A stretch of DNA of 64,000 nt from Alteromonas sp. LOR (GTDB lineage Bacteria; Pseudomonadota; Gammaproteobacteria; Enterobacterales; Alteromonadaceae): contig NZ_JQFW01000015.1 of assembly GCF_000753865.1 (NCBI RefSeq), positions 739,916 through 803,915 of the forward strand. Direction: 5' to 3'. How positions within the stretch are numbered: position 1 is the stretch's first letter; every line of letters begins with the position of its first letter. A program made the translations under genes and the position numbers. The notes beneath the pieces were generated by a model. The model was not told where the DNA came from. It did no database searches and saw only the letters and a list, made by a program, of their open reading frames with translations. This document shows, piece after piece, positions 1 to 10,091 of the stretch.

Positions 1-66
1 TGCAAAGTGAATGTCGATATTGCATGCTGCAAGAACGTGATTTTAGAGGACAGGTGGCTCCGATTT

Positions 67-798
67 TTACGATTTGCGCTTAACGGGCTTTGCTTTCTTC
101 TTAGCCGCTAGTGTTTTCTTCTTTTCTTGCTCTTTAATAACTTCATTGATGAAACTTTTTCGCCCAAACTCTCTTGTTATTAGGCATCGGTCTAACGAAA
201 AGCCTCTGGCCGGGCAGTACTCACGGCCGTAAAAAATTATTTGTAGGTGTAAGTCGTTCCATCTTTCTCTAGGGAATAGGCGTTTAGCATCACGCTCTGT
301 TTGCTCCACACTTTTGCCGTTTGATAAACCCCAGCGATACATTAAACGATGAATGTGTGTGTCTACCGGAAAGGCTGGAACGCCGAATGCTTGAGACATG
401 ACGACGGATGCGGTTTTGTGACCCACAGCAGGCATAGCTTCAAGAGCCGTAAAATCTTGAGGAACCTTGCCGTCATGCTGCTTAATAATCATGTCAGAGA
501 GGTGCCAAATACCTTTTGACTTCATTGGCGACAGGCCGCAGGGTCTTATAATATTTTGAATTTCTTCAATGCTCATTTTGACCATGTCGAATGGGTTATT
601 TGCTAAGGCAAAAAGCTTCGGTGTTATTTGATTAACACGTTCATCGGTACATTGCGCAGAAAGCAATACGGCGACTAATAGAGTGTATGGGTCGGTATGA
701 TCAAGTGGAACGGGAATTTCAGGGTAAAGGTCGTCGAGAATATCCATGATGGCCTGGACTTTTTCGTGTTTCGACAATGTTTTTACAGCTTCACCCAT
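67..798 (-). CDS. nth: Endonuclease III-like DNA glycosylase/AP lyase with incomplete Fe-S site
   Basis: This is a base-excision repair enzyme of the HhH-GPD family that removes oxidised pyrimidines and cleaves abasic sites. It has 243 residues (E. coli Nth has 211). The helix-hairpin-helix with catalytic lysine is at residues 122-130 (K128) and the catalytic aspartate is D146 in VDTHIHR. The C-terminal 4Fe-4S ligand pattern C-x6-C-x2-C-x5-C is broken: C195 and C205 remain, but the second and fourth positions are L202 and F211. A basic Lys-rich tail follows. It is the last gene of the rnf operon, 86 bp after rnfE, the usual gammaproteobacterial place for nth. The protein resembles, from memory, the Bacteroidetes type of Nth more than the E. 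coli type. Confidence 0.9.
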   Translation of the reverse strand: MGEAVKTLSKHEKVQAIMDILDDLYPEIPVPLDHTDPYTLLVAVLLSAQCTDERVNQITPKLFALANNPFDMVKMSIEEIQNIIRPCGLSPMKSKGIWHLSDMIIKQHDGKVPQDFTALEAMPAVGHKTASVVMSQAFGVPAFPVDTHIHRLMYRWGLSNGKSVEQTERDAKRLFPRERWNDLHLQIIFYGREYCPARGFSLDRCLITREFGRKSFINEVIKEQEKKKTLAAKKKAKPVKRKS

Positions 799-884
799 GA
801 ATGTACTCTCTTAATAATAATTATAGTTACTTGAACCCTGTTTAAAGGCCGGATCGCCGATGGCAAAGAACGGTCCGCTGATGG

Positions 885-1577
885 CTATGTTTCTGCGGTA
901 ATTCTCACCCGTTCAGCTTTCGCTTTCGGTGTTGTCTCTTTTTCAGCGATTTTTCCGTCTATCATGTTTTTGACTGCGATTAATAAGCCCATGGCTAAAA
1001 ACGCGCCGGGCGGCAAAATGGCCAGTAAAAAAGGGCTGTCTGTTTTAAACAGCGTGATTGTCCAGTTTTGTGCGACCTCACCGAATAGCCTATCGGCACC
1101 GGTAAATAAGGTACCCGCACCTAAAATTTCCCTGAGACCGCCTAAAATTACGAGAACTGCGGTAAAACCAAGTCCCATCATTACGCCGTCGTAGGCCGAA
1201 GCGAGAGGTTGATTCTTGGAAGCAAATGCTTCTGCTCGGCCAATGATGGCACAGTTAGTAACAATGAGAGGGATGAATATTCCTAGTGCCAAATACAGAT
1301 CGTAGGTATAGGCGTTCATTAATAGCTGAACAATAGTGACGAATGAGGCGATGATCATTACGAATACGGGAATACGGATTTCGTTGCGCACAATATTACG
1401 CACAAGCGACACAGTAACGTTGCTGCCGATAAGAACAAGCATGGTCGCCAAACCTAGCCCTAACCCGTTTATAAAGGTAGAGGTGACTGCAAGTAATGGA
1501 CATAGCCCGAGAAGTTGGACTAAAGCCGGATTATTCTTCCATAGGCCTTGAAGCGATAAATCGCGAAAATCTGTCAT
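885..1577 (-). CDS. rnfE: Ion-translocating oxidoreductase subunit RnfE/RsxE
   Basis: Integral membrane subunit of the Rnf complex, which couples ferredoxin/NADH electron transfer to ion movement (in E. coli the Rsx complex resets SoxR). It has 230 residues, close to E. coli RsxE (231), with about six membrane helices and the family signature [12 protein letters not shown] near residue 110. RnfE and RnfA are homologous and lie in the membrane in opposite orientation. The start overlaps the stop of rnfG by 4 bp, indicating translational coupling. It ends with TAG. Confidence 0.95.
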   Translation of the reverse strand: MTDFRDLSLQGLWKNNPALVQLLGLCPLLAVTSTFINGLGLGLATMLVLIGSNVTVSLVRNIVRNEIRIPVFVMIIASFVTIVQLLMNAYTYDLYLALGIFIPLIVTNCAIIGRAEAFASKNQPLASAYDGVMMGLGFTAVLVILGGLREILGAGTLFTGADRLFGEVAQNWTITLFKTDSPFLLAILPPGAFLAMGLLIAVKNMIDGKIAEKETTPKAKAERVRITAET

Positions 1578-2269
1578 GATGGCTGCTCCTGACTGTCGGC
1601 GTTTATATCATTACCGATTCGGCATTGATTGGGGGCGTCAAACAAGCGAGTCTGATTCTCTTCCACGTAAATCAGTGCATTTTTAACGGCATTAACCACC
1701 GCTCGAGGGGTAATTGTTGCCCCTGTAAATTGATCGAACTCACCACCGTCTTTTTTTACCTGCCACGGCGCGAGGTTATCACTAGAAAAGTCTTTTCCTG
1801 CGAATATTTTTATCCAGTCGCTAACGGCAAGCTCTACCTTATCACCAAGCCCTGGGGTCTCTTTATGCTCAACAACACGAACGCCCAGTACATTGAGATT
1901 AACATCAACGCCAATAACCATGTCGATGTTGCCGCTATATCCATCAGGGGCTGTGGCTTGTACAACAAGCCCACTGGGTTGACTGTTTAGGCGCGCTCGA
2001 TATACAGCATGATTGCCAGGACCAAGGGCCGAAGAATCAATAACCGTACAGTCGGCGTAGAGCGGGTTAGTGTGCAGTGAACTTGGCACCACTTCGTTAA
2101 GTACACTCAAAAGTTTGCGTCTTTTTTGCTCTTCAATAGTGTCTTTTGTACCAAAGAAAGTAACGGCAATAAGTGCGGTAGTCACAATCGCGAAGGCACC
2201 TAGCATCGCGCCGTTTTTAATCAGGCTATCTTTTATCGGGTTATTTTTAAAAAAGCTGCCTTTTGACAT
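1574..2269 (-). CDS. rnfG: Ion-translocating oxidoreductase subunit RnfG/RsxG, covalent FMN carrier
   Basis: Periplasm-facing flavoprotein subunit of the Rnf complex. The 231-residue protein has one N-terminal membrane anchor (about residues 20-40) and an FMN-binding domain. The flavinylation motif TGAT is visible at residues 182-185, where T185 is the expected site of FMN attachment through a phosphoester bond, a modification made by ApbE in known systems. It overlaps rnfE by 4 bp and meets rnfD at 2269 with a one-base overlap of stop and start. Confidence 0.95.
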   Translation of the reverse strand: MSKGSFFKNNPIKDSLIKNGAMLGAFAIVTTALIAVTFFGTKDTIEEQKRRKLLSVLNEVVPSSLHTNPLYADCTVIDSSALGPGNHAVYRARLNSQPSGLVVQATAPDGYSGNIDMVIGVDVNLNVLGVRVVEHKETPGLGDKVELAVSDWIKIFAGKDFSSDNLAPWQVKKDGGEFDQFTGATITPRAVVNAVKNALIYVEENQTRLFDAPNQCRIGNDINADSQEQPS

Positions 2270-3372
2270 TACTTAGCCCCCCGTTTGCTACTTACATTTT
2301 TGCCATAAACGCGTGGGCGTGTGTAGTAGTCAATTAAGGGCACTGCCATGTTCATAATAATAACTGCAAACGCTACGGCGTCGGGGTAACCACCAAACAC
2401 ACGGATAATAACAACCCAAAATCCAATAGCAGCACCAAAAATGATACGGCCCTTTGGGGTAGTGGATGCCGAAACGGGGTCGGTGGCAATAAAAAATGCA
2501 CCAACAATGACAGCGCCGTTGAGTAAATGAAATAGAGGTGAAGCGTACAGGTCGCCGTTAACTAAGTGCAGTACGGCTGCGCAAACAAACACACTAATTA
2601 CCATGCTGCCAGGAATATGCCAGCTAATGACGCGGGTTTTCACTAAGGCCAGACCGCCAAGTAGGTAAGCGAGACTAACCCAGCCCCAACCAGCACCTGC
2701 TGCATCAAACAGGCTACCGTCAAATGTGGGTTTCGCTAATGACTCTGAGTATGTGAGCCCCTGCGTTAAATCAGTTTTTAATGTATCTAGAGGCGTGGCC
2801 ATAGTGACTCCGTCAACCATAGATGCGCCGCCGGCTACCGTTCTTAGTTGAGTAACATCATAGCCGCTGGTGGTAAATCCGGTAAAAATAAGTGATGCCG
2901 AGTCGAGAAAACTAGGTGTAATGGCGGCATGTGTTGCAGCAGGAAGCCACAAACTCATCGCTGCCGGAAACGAGATAAGTAGCACCACGTAAGCTATCAT
3001 AGCGGGATTGAATATATTGAAACCAAGCCCACCGTAAACTTGTTTTGCAACGGCAATGGCAAAAAACACCCCAATAATAGTCATCCACCAAGGTAGGGTA
3101 GGTGGAATACTGATAGCGATAAGCAGGCCCGTTAGCACCGCACTATAGTCAGTAAGCGTTCTCTCAATAGGGCGCTTTCGCAAATACAATATCACGCCTT
3201 CAAATATGAGCGCGCTAGCCACTGCGATGACAGCTTGAATAAGCATGCCCCAACCAAAAAACCACGACTGCGCTATCATGCCAGGGATCATGGCATAAAT
3301 GACTATGCGCATGACTTGGCCCGTATCTCGTTTTACGCGCTGATGTGGTGAGCTTGATAAACTTAATTTCAT
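2269..3372 (-). CDS. rnfD: Ion-translocating oxidoreductase subunit RnfD/RsxD
   Basis: Membrane subunit of the Rnf complex, homologous to NqrB. It has 367 residues and many hydrophobic helices. The covalent FMN attachment sequence appears as [11 protein letters not shown] at residues 187-197, with T193 the expected flavin-bearing threonine. The C-terminal TDPVSA stretch and the helices after it are typical of the NqrB/RnfD family. It overlaps the end of rnfC by 4 bp, in the conserved order A-B-C-D-G-E. Confidence 0.95.
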   Translation of the reverse strand: MKLSLSSSPHQRVKRDTGQVMRIVIYAMIPGMIAQSWFFGWGMLIQAVIAVASALIFEGVILYLRKRPIERTLTDYSAVLTGLLIAISIPPTLPWWMTIIGVFFAIAVAKQVYGGLGFNIFNPAMIAYVVLLISFPAAMSLWLPAATHAAITPSFLDSASLIFTGFTTSGYDVTQLRTVAGGASMVDGVTMATPLDTLKTDLTQGLTYSESLAKPTFDGSLFDAAGAGWGWVSLAYLLGGLALVKTRVISWHIPGSMVISVFVCAAVLHLVNGDLYASPLFHLLNGAVIVGAFFIATDPVSASTTPKGRIIFGAAIGFWVVIIRVFGGYPDAVAFAVIIMNMAVPLIDYYTRPRVYGKNVSSKRGAK

Positions 3373-5801
3373 TTCAACTCTTTCTCTTTATCAATAGCTG
3401 CTTTTTTGGCTTTGGCTTTTGCCACCGCAGCTGCAATACGCGCTATTTTCGCATCTGCGGCACTTTTAGCATCTCCGCCACTGTTAGAATTTGCGGTACT
3501 ATTCTTTTGTGGATGGTGATTTTGTGAACCGTGCTCTTGCGAACCAGTCTCTTCCTTATTACTCGGTGTGCTGATGCTTTCGTTTTTTGACACCTCAGCG
3601 GCTTCATTACTCTCTCTTTTGCTGATATGACGTTCTTCACCGCTGGTTTTGCTTATTGCACCGCTATTAATGCTCTGCTTTGCACTAGCTTTTTTCGCTT
3701 TTGCTTTAGCCACCGCAGCTGCAATACGGGCTTTCTTCTCATCAGCCTCACTTAAAGGCGTATCATTTACCCCAGTGTCACCCGTGGTGCTCGCAAGTTC
3801 CGCTTCTTTAGCGGGCTCAGCGTTAGAAAGCTCAGATTTAGAAGACTCAGATTTAGAAGGCTCAGCTTCAGAAGGCTTAGCTTCAAAAGACGAGGGCTCA
3901 TCGCTAGATGGCGCAGATGACTGTTGAGCTGACTTTTTGGCTTTAGCTCTCGCTATGGCAGCAGCAATCTTCGCTTTTTTATCATCAACGTCTGCTGTGC
4001 CCGAAGATGACACCTCGGATGCGTTTGCCGCCCGAGCTTCCTTCTTCGCCTTTGCTCTGGCAATTGCTGCAGCAACTTGCGCCTTTTTATCACTACCCGA
4101 TCCGTCGCTTGAATCGCCGCTTGATTTAGCGCTTGAATCGATGGCTGTTACCTGGGCGCTTTCTTGCGTCTTAGGCTCAGATTGACTTTGATTACTGACA
4201 TTACTTTGTAGCGCTGCTTTTTTAGCTTTAGCTCGGGCAAGTGCCGCCGCCACTTTGTCTTTGGTGTCACTCGCCGGTTGTGCTGGTACGTCAGTGTTTG
4301 CCGGTTTAGCTTGATTTGCTGCCAGTCGCGCCTCTTTTGCTCTGCGATGCTTTTCTTCTCTTTCGCGTTTTTCCCGCTCTAGGCGCTCATTTCTGGCTTC
4401 AAAACGCTGCTTAGCTTTTTCAGCTTTATTCTTTTCATCTCGTTGGGTGCGAATGTCAGCTTTAGCCTGTCTGTAGTAGTGCACCAGTGGAATTTCACTA
4501 GGGCATACATACGCACATGCACCGCATTCTATGCAGTCGAATAAGTCGTACTCTTCCGCTTTGTCATATTCTTTGGCTTTCGCATGCCAAAACATTTGCT
4601 GTGGCAGTAAAGACGCTGGACAAGCATCAGCACAGGCGCTGCATCTAATACAAGGACGCTCAGCATTGTCGTCTACCAATTCTTTTTTGCTGGGTACTAG
4701 CAAGCAGTTTGTTGTTTTTATAATAGGAATGGTGGCATCTGATAAAGTGAACCCCATCATAGGGCCGCCCATTACTACTTTCGGTGCTTTTTGTTTTTTT
4801 GGATTGTACTGGGCCTGTTCAAGTAAATGAGCAACAGGTGTACCAATAAGTGCTTTGAAATTGCCTGGCTGTTTAACGGCTTCTCCCGTCACCGTCACCA
4901 CTCTCTCTACGAGAGGCTTTCCCTGCAAAATGGCATCGGCTACTGCGTAGCAAGTACCGACGTTAAACATGACCACGCCGATATCAACAGGTAAGCCGTC
5001 GCGGGGAACCTCTCTGCCAGTGAGCACTTGAATAAGCTGCTTTTCACCGCCGGCAGGGTACTTTGTTTCCACACTAACAACTCGGTAAGCATCTTTGTCT
5101 TGGCAGGCAATGTTTAATGCCTGAAGTGCTTCCGGCTTGTTGTCTTCTATCGCTACAATAATGGCCTTGGGGTTAATAAGGTGCGCTAATATGTCGAGCC
5201 CTTGCCTAATTTGCCAGGCATGCTCTCTCATCAAACGGTCATCTGATGTGATATAGGGCTCACACTCAATGCCGTTTAACACCAAAAACTCTATAGGCTT
5301 CGATGTTGATGTTTTTATATGTGTTGGAAACCCTGCGCCGCCCATCCCAGAAATACCTGCTTGGCAGATATGGTTAATTAATTCGTTTTTATTGACCTCT
5401 GTGTAATTGGGAATAGGACTTAAATCACACCATGTATCATTTCCATCAGGTTTCAATGTGATACACATCTCAGTTAACCCACTAGGGTGGGCAACAACAT
5501 GTGGTGCAATTGCGATAATTTCGCCGGATGTGGGCGCGTGCACCGGCACCGCAAACGGCGTTGCGCTTTGCGACAGTATTTGCCCTTTTTGCACCTTATC
5601 GCCCACTTCAACGCAGCACGCGCCATCAGAGCCAATATGCTGACGCATAGGGATAATAAGATGCGCTGGTAAAGAAGGCACTTGTATCGTCGTTGTATTG
5701 GATAGCGACTTTTTGTCGTCGGGGTGCACGCCACCTGGAAACGAATACAGCTTGTTGTTGTTCAGCGTTTCAATAATGGAATCAAAGCTTGGAGATAACA
5801 C
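3369..5801 (-). CDS. rnfC: Ion-translocating oxidoreductase subunit RnfC/RsxC with Ala/Lys repeat tail
   Basis: Peripheral subunit that takes electrons from NADH or ferredoxin; related to the NuoF/Nqo1 fold. Residues 1-450 hold the RnfC N-terminal domain, the [12 protein letters not shown] nucleotide/FMN-binding stretch (about 152-163) and two 4Fe-4S clusters, C384-C387-C390-C394 and C423-C426-C429-C433. A charged helical segment (450-500) follows. The tail to residue 810 carries five spaced copies of a roughly 16-residue Ala/Lys helix of the type [12 protein letters not shown] (near 515, 571, 608, 688 and 784), separated by Ser/Glu-rich linkers. E. coli RsxC (740 residues) has a similar but shorter tail. 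The start codon is GTG, 2 bp after rnfB. Confidence 0.95.
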   Translation of the reverse strand: MLSPSFDSIIETLNNNKLYSFPGGVHPDDKKSLSNTTTIQVPSLPAHLIIPMRQHIGSDGACCVEVGDKVQKGQILSQSATPFAVPVHAPTSGEIIAIAPHVVAHPSGLTEMCITLKPDGNDTWCDLSPIPNYTEVNKNELINHICQAGISGMGGAGFPTHIKTSTSKPIEFLVLNGIECEPYITSDDRLMREHAWQIRQGLDILAHLINPKAIIVAIEDNKPEALQALNIACQDKDAYRVVSVETKYPAGGEKQLIQVLTGREVPRDGLPVDIGVVMFNVGTCYAVADAILQGKPLVERVVTVTGEAVKQPGNFKALIGTPVAHLLEQAQYNPKKQKAPKVVMGGPMMGFTLSDATIPIIKTTNCLLVPSKKELVDDNAERPCIRCSACADACPASLLPQQMFWHAKAKEYDKAEEYDLFDCIECGACAYVCPSEIPLVHYYRQAKADIRTQRDEKNKAEKAKQRFEARNERLEREKREREEKHRRAKEARLAANQAKPANTDVPAQPASDTKDKVAAALARAKAKKAALQSNVSNQSQSEPKTQESAQVTAIDSSAKSSGDSSDGSGSDKKAQVAAAIARAKAKKEARAANASEVSSSGTADVDDKKAKIAAAIARAKAKKSAQQSSAPSSDEPSSFEAKPSEAEPSKSESSKSELSNAEPAKEAELASTTGDTGVNDTPLSEADEKKARIAAAVAKAKAKKASAKQSINSGAISKTSGEERHISKRESNEAAEVSKNESISTPSNKEETGSQEHGSQNHHPQKNSTANSNSGGDAKSAADAKIARIAAAVAKAKAKKAAIDKEKELK

Positions 5802-5803
5802 GA

Positions 5804-6373
5804 TTAAGACACCATTTTTATTGGAATGTCACCTTTCGGTGATGAAGAAAAATCCCAGTTCCAGGTGGACGTTGTTTGAACCAATGGAACCATATCAATG
5901 CAGTCTACGGGGCAGGGATCAACACACAAGTCGCAACCGGTACATTCATCGACAATAACGGTGTGCATATGCTTAGCAGCCCCTAAAATAGCGTCTACTG
6001 GACAGGCCTGAATGCATTTTGTACATCCAATACATTCGTCTTCGCGAATGAACGCTACTTTTTTTGTATCTTCTTCACCGTGAGCAGCATCAAGGGGTTT
6101 AGCTTCAACACCCATTAAATCCGCAAGCTTTTTAATTGTTGATTCACCACCAGGAGGACACTTATTAATATCATCCCCGTTAGCGATGGCTTCGGCGTAG
6201 GGTTTACATCCTGGGTAGCCGCATTGACCGCATTGAGTTTGAGGCAGAACTTCGTCAATTTGCTCTACAAGTGGGTCGCCTTCAACATGAAAACGGATAC
6301 TGGCGTAGCCAAGAATAAGGCCAAAGATAACGGCAAGAACACCAATAGTAATAACAGCAAATGAAATAGACAT
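5804..6373 (-). CDS. rnfB: Ion-translocating oxidoreductase subunit RnfB/RsxB, ferredoxin-like
   Basis: Fe-S subunit carrying electrons within the Rnf complex. The ORF is open upstream to 6616, but the real start is the ATG at 6373, which gives an N-terminal membrane anchor (residues 4-24) and 189 residues, and which overlaps the rnfA stop by one base (TAATG). An Fe-S domain has C48, C51, C56 and C72. Two ferredoxin clusters follow: C114-C117-C120-C124 and C144-C147-C150-C154. Confidence 0.94.
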   Translation of the reverse strand: MSISFAVITIGVLAVIFGLILGYASIRFHVEGDPLVEQIDEVLPQTQCGQCGYPGCKPYAEAIANGDDINKCPPGGESTIKKLADLMGVEAKPLDAAHGEEDTKKVAFIREDECIGCTKCIQACPVDAILGAAKHMHTVIVDECTGCDLCVDPCPVDCIDMVPLVQTTSTWNWDFSSSPKGDIPIKMVS

Positions 6374-6954
6374 TACACTTTCACCAATCCGCTGAACCCC
6401 ATAAAGGCGAGGGACATTAAACCTGCTGTTATCATTGCAATGGAGGCTCCTTTGAAAGAAACGGGCACATCTGCGGCCGCAAGGCGCTCTCGCATTGCGG
6501 CGAATAAAATAAGTACTAATGAAAAGCCAAGGGCTGCGCCGAATCCATAAATGAGGCTCTGCATAAAGTTGTGCTGTTCGGTTAGGTTGAGTAACGCCAC
6601 GCCAAGTACTGCGCAATTAGTGGTGATTAGGGGGAGAAAAATACCCAATAGTCTGTAAAGCGTAGGACTCGTTTTGTGCACTACCATTTCGGTGAATTGA
6701 ACAACTACTGCAATGACCAAAATAAAGGCAAGGGTGCGAAGATAACTTAGCCCGAGAGGAGCCAATAAATAGGTTTCAACGAGATAGCTTGACGCTGACG
6801 CTAACGTGAGCACAAATGTGGTTGCCATAGACATGCCCATAGCCGTTTCTAGCTTGCTTGAAACGCCCATGAACGGACACAAGCCCAAAAACTTCACCAA
6901 TACGAAGTTGTTTACTAATACTGTGCCAATCAATAGCAGTAAAAAATCAGTCAT
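6373..6954 (-). CDS. rnfA: Ion-translocating oxidoreductase subunit RnfA/RsxA
   Basis: Membrane subunit of the Rnf complex, homologous to RnfE and NqrE. The ATG at 6954 gives 193 residues, the same length as E. coli RsxA, and begins [12 protein letters not shown] as the family does; an upstream in-frame ATG at 6990 would add 12 residues not seen in the family. About six membrane helices are present, with [12 protein letters not shown] and ITTNCAVLG as the two half-repeat signatures containing the conserved cysteines. It is the first gene of the operon; no clear Shine-Dalgarno sequence is visible. Confidence 0.95.
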   Translation of the reverse strand: MTDFLLLLIGTVLVNNFVLVKFLGLCPFMGVSSKLETAMGMSMATTFVLTLASASSYLVETYLLAPLGLSYLRTLAFILVIAVVVQFTEMVVHKTSPTLYRLLGIFLPLITTNCAVLGVALLNLTEQHNFMQSLIYGFGAALGFSLVLILFAAMRERLAAADVPVSFKGASIAMITAGLMSLAFMGFSGLVKV

Positions 6955-7223
6955 GAAAAACCCAAATGAATAACCAATAGAAACGCTCAAGAAGGCGAGG
7001 GGATCTTTGGTAAATTTTATGCGCGCTCTAATCGCAAATAAATAAGAAAAAATAGCAGCGCTATTATCGCTTTTTACAGCCGTTTTAACAACTTGATTGA
7101 ATTAGGGTAATTTAATGAATTTGGGTTAAATAATGAAAATATGGAGGAGTAATTCAAGAACTGAATAAAAGAGATGTATAAATACGGCATTGATGATGTG
7201 GGAGTTGCTTGGAGCCAATCAAG

Positions 7224-7300
7224 TGGCTCCCCCTCCCCGACTCGAACGGGGGACCTGCGGATTAACAGTCCGTCGCTCTAACCAACTGAGCTAAGGGGGA
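7224..7300 (-). tRNA. tRNA-Asn (GTT), copy 2 of 2
   Basis: The 77-base cloverleaf, read on the minus strand, has a 7-bp acceptor stem (TCCCCCT with AGGGGGA), D arm AGCTCAGTTGGTTAGAGC, anticodon loop CTGTTAA with anticodon GTT, T arm with GTTCGAGTC, discriminator G and an encoded CCA at 7224-7226. It is identical to the copy at 7327-7403 and lies 26 bp downstream of it. Just beyond the CCA, 7211-7217 is complementary to the 3' acceptor end (7224-7230), so the precursor trailer could form a 7-bp hairpin with it. No T-run terminator follows. Confidence 0.97.
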
Positions 7301-7326
7301 ATTGACACTTAATTTGCTGCTGAAGT

Positions 7327-7403
7327 TGGCTCCCCCTCCCCGACTCGAACGGGGGACCTGCGGATTAACAGTCCGTCGCTCTAACCAACTGAGCTAAGGG
7401 GGA
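7327..7403 (-). tRNA. tRNA-Asn (GTT), copy 1 of 2
   Basis: Same 77-base sequence as the downstream copy: acceptor pairing TCCCCCT/AGGGGGA, anticodon GTT in loop CTGTTAA, and CCA encoded at 7327-7329. It is the promoter-proximal member of the pair; the promoter at 7425-7453 implies a leader of about 15 nt. Confidence 0.97.
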
Positions 7404-7424
7404 CCTGTGCTTCAACGGGGGCGA

Positions 7425-7453
7425 ATATTAAAGAGGTACTTAGTTGCTGTCAA
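7425..7453 (-). promoter_or_regulatory. Sigma-70 promoter of the tRNA-Asn pair
   Basis: Read on the minus strand: -35 TTGACA (7448-7453, perfect consensus), 17-bp spacer, -10 TAATAT (7425-7430), then a GC-rich discriminator beginning CGCCCCC. GC-rich discriminators are typical of stringently controlled stable-RNA promoters. The expected start is near 7418, about 15 nt before the mature tRNA 5' end. Confidence 0.75.
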
Positions 7454-7735
7454 CAATATATCTAAAATATTTGTACTGACTGCACAAAAAATAACTTTTT
7501 AACGTCTTGATGCTTAATTTGTCACCAATGGGTTAAAATTAATGATTAATTAGTGAACGAAAGCCTCAATATCACCTTTATTACGTTTTTACGGTCACTT
7601 GAACAACACGCTTAGAATGTTTTGTTTTTTATATCCCATTACTTGAAATTACTATAACAAAATAGAATAAAAAAAAGCTTTGATACTGATATTATATACA
7701 GTCTTTAATAAAACTGTAACCTGAACGTAAGGATT

Positions 7736-7761
7736 AAAAGGTTAGTCACTACTTACCTTTT
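7736..7761. repeat. Inverted repeat, 11-bp arms with one mismatch
   Basis: AAAAGGTTAGT, a 4-base spacer CACT, then ACTTACCTTTT. The arms pair over 10 of 11 positions and a T-rich stretch follows on the plus strand. It could be an AT-rich operator or a weak plus-strand terminator; no plus-strand gene lies just before it. Confidence 0.5.
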
Positions 7762-7806
7762 ATTTTGCTTTTAGGTCATGAAATCCCGCCAACTATGGTC
7801 TTGCGT

Positions 7807-7835
7807 TAGTTATCCACTAAATCTGTGGATAACTA
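7807..7835. promoter_or_regulatory. Perfect 11-bp inverted repeat containing two DnaA-box-like sequences
   Basis: The arms TAGTTATCCAC and GTGGATAACTA are exact reverse complements around a 7-base centre. On the minus strand 7824-7832 reads TTATCCACA, an exact match to the strong DnaA box consensus TTATNCACA. On the plus strand 7810-7818 reads TTATCCACT, one mismatch at the last base. Paired DnaA sites occur in origins, titration sites and reactivation sites. A transcribed hairpin is the alternative, but no T-run follows. Confidence 0.45.
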
Positions 7836-8060
7836 TGTTGATAGATTGATTTGGTGCTAATTCATTGCACGATCCTTGTCCTTTTGATCTCTGTTTTAAA
7901 TTGCATGTAACTTATAAATAATAAGTAAAAACAATAACCTGAATTCATATTCGCGATCTCAGTATAAGATCGAAATAGATCTCATGGACAAAATTTAGCT
8001 TGTGTGTTAATTCAACGACTGACTAAATGCTATGCAGCTAAATTTATGTTTTATCAAAGG

Positions 8061-8080
8061 TTGTTACATTACTGTAACAA
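8061..8080. promoter_or_regulatory. Perfect palindromic operator-like site
   Basis: TTGTTACA and TGTAACAA form perfect 8-bp arms around TTAC. The size and spacing fit a dimeric repressor operator. It lies about 600 bp before the MATE gene. The cognate regulator is not known. Confidence 0.35.
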
Positions 8081-8677
8081 GATTTACGTGTTGCTAAACC
8101 TTCGAATTTTGAGTGCAAAGGGCTAAAAAGCCAGTTTTGCTGACGTATAAGGTAGGAATATGCTGCCGGCATCGATAGCTGATAGAAAATAGATGATTAA
8201 AAATAGGGTATTTTACTAACAAAGATTAATTTTGGTGGCTAAATATACATTTCGACCAATTCGTCCCCAAATCTAGCTCGAGCTGAAGAAATAATGCTGT
8301 TTTGCATATTTGGTACCAGCGAAGTTAGCGTTCTAAAAATTGTTAACATGTGGCTCAGTATCAAAGGAAGGCCAGTATTTACTGAAGCCTAGTATCAAGT
8401 AAACAGAAAGGGTCATACTCCTCTTTCACTCTAATAAATTGCAGCAGACGTTTTCAACCCATAGTTCATCGTGTTGACGTGGCGTAACGATGGGTACTCT
8501 TTTACACTGATGTGTCGATGGTGCGTTTGCCAAAATCGGTAATGCAAACCCGGCAATGCACGCGCAAACGGCTCGCGTACATAGAACATCATCATTACAC
8601 GTACCGTCATCGCATTGTGCGGTTTATACACGTAAAATTATCAGTGAGCGCTTAAACACCATGAATCAGGAGCATAA

Positions 8678-10081
8678 GTGATAAAAAATAAGTCATCCTC
8701 AAAAGCGTCTAATCTTTTAGAGGGAAATATAGCGTCCACGTTAAAGCGTATGACCATCCCCATGATTTTGGGCATGATAATGATGATGAGCTTCGGCTTA
8801 ATTGATACGTTTTTCGTTAGCTTGCTAGGCACTGAGCAATTAGCAGCGATAAGCTTTACATTCCCAGTGACGTTTACGGTGATCAGTTTAACTATCGGCC
8901 TGGGTATCGGTACTTCTGCAATAATTGGCCGGCTGCAGGGCAGTAAGGAAATAGAGAAGTCGAAACTTTACGCCACCGGTTCTTTAATGCTGTCAGCAAT
9001 GTTGGTTGGCGTGTTGGCTACCATAGGTTTCTTTTCTATAACGCCGGTATTTTCTTTATTAAACGCTTCTGAACGACTCATGCCATATATCTCTGACTAC
9101 ATGGGGCTTTGGTACGTGTCGAGCGTATTTCTTGCTCTACCAATGGTTGGAAATAGCGTATTGCGCGCCTGCGGTGATACCAAAACACCGAGCATAGTGA
9201 TGGCTTCTGTTGGCGGTTTAAACGCTTTGTTAGACCCTTTATTTATCTTTGGCTTTGGTCCAATTCCCGCGATGGGAATTCAGGGCGCGGCACTTGCCAC
9301 ATTTATTGCATGGCTCGTGGGAGCGTGTTGGATAATTTATATACTGGCAGTACGCCGCAAATTAATGCTGCCTCGTTTGCTGACGCTGAGTGAACTTCGC
9401 AGCAGCAGCCGAGACATTCTGAAAATTGGTTTACCCGCTGCAGGTGCCAATATGCTCACGCCAATTGCTGGTGGCGTAATGACTGCAATAGTGGCGAGTT
9501 ATGGCGCAGAAGCGGTTGCCGCGTGGGGAGTGGGGAATCGAATGGAGTCTATTGCAAGTATCGTTGTACTCGCGCTATCAATGACATTGCCTCCTTTTAT
9601 CAGTCAAAACGTAGGCGCACTGCAAATTGAGCGAGTGAAACGCGCCTATTCCATTACCTTGAAGTTCGTATTGATATGGCAGTTTATTGTCTTTTTGGCT
9701 ATGTGGGGATTATCAGGGTGGATAGCGCAAGCTTTTGCTCATGAGGCTGAAGTGGGTAGTTTAATACAGTTGTTTTTAATGATTGTACCCCTAGGTTATG
9801 GCATGCAGGGAGTTATTGTTCTGACTAATTCATCGTTAAATGCAATGCATCGTCCGATGACCGCACTTGTTCTCAGTGTCATCCGCTTATTCGTTTTTTT
9901 CGTACCCATTAGCGTTTTAGGAAGTTATTTGTATGGTCTAAAAGGATTATTCGTCGGTAATGTGATTGCTAATGTGGCAATGGCAGGTGTATCACTCTTT
10001 GTATTTAAAAGAGCTGTAGCGCAGGCCGTAACTAAAGAGCATGCTAATTTAGTTGACGCCAACCCAGTTAGCCCAAAATAA
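8678..10081 (+). CDS. MATE family efflux transporter
   Basis: Probable sodium- or proton-coupled multidrug/toxin exporter of the inner membrane. It has 467 residues with about twelve hydrophobic helices in two homologous halves. The N-half begins with the family-like stretch [20 protein letters not shown] (near residue 26), and the [10 protein letters not shown] segment near 163-172 is typical of MATE proteins. The start is GTG at 8678, supported by AGGAG at 8668-8672. A six-codon ORF (8661-8681) ends across this GTG, possibly by chance. uvrB follows after only 10 bp, so the two are probably cotranscribed. The substrate cannot be read from sequence. Confidence 0.9.
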   Translation: MIKNKSSSKASNLLEGNIASTLKRMTIPMILGMIMMMSFGLIDTFFVSLLGTEQLAAISFTFPVTFTVISLTIGLGIGTSAIIGRLQGSKEIEKSKLYATGSLMLSAMLVGVLATIGFFSITPVFSLLNASERLMPYISDYMGLWYVSSVFLALPMVGNSVLRACGDTKTPSIVMASVGGLNALLDPLFIFGFGPIPAMGIQGAALATFIAWLVGACWIIYILAVRRKLMLPRLLTLSELRSSSRDILKIGLPAAGANMLTPIAGGVMTAIVASYGAEAVAAWGVGNRMESIASIVVLALSMTLPPFISQNVGALQIERVKRAYSITLKFVLIWQFIVFLAMWGLSGWIAQAFAHEAEVGSLIQLFLMIVPLGYGMQGVIVLTNSSLNAMHRPMTALVLSVIRLFVFFVPISVLGSYLYGLKGLFVGNVIANVAMAGVSLFVFKRAVAQAVTKEHANLVDANPVSPK

Positions 10082-10091
10082 AGGTGTAGTA

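Larger units (their letters stand above)
7454..8677. other. Long AT-rich non-coding region between tRNA-Asn and the MATE gene
   Basis: About 1.2 kb without a convincing gene. The one longer ORF (8431-8631, minus, 66 codons) has no recognisable domain and unconvincing composition. Three inverted repeats stand out: 7736-7761, 7807-7835 (with DnaA-box-like sequences) and 8061-8080. AT content is clearly higher than in the flanking genes. The right-hand end must hold the promoter of the MATE-uvrB unit. Confidence 0.6.

Noticed and set aside
3443..4185. Several long ORFs in other frames across the rnfC tail
   Set aside because: They mirror the Ala/Lys/Ser-rich repeats of RnfC on other frames and are overlapped entirely by a conserved gene.
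7224..7403. Tandem tRNA-Asn genes as an integration site with an adjacent genomic island
   Set aside because: No integrase, no partial tRNA copy acting as attR, and both flanks are ordinary chromosomal genes within the window.
8431..8631. 66-codon minus-strand ORF in the AT-rich gap
   Set aside because: No domain, no signal or membrane pattern, His/Met/Tyr-rich random-looking composition, and no clear ribosome binding site.
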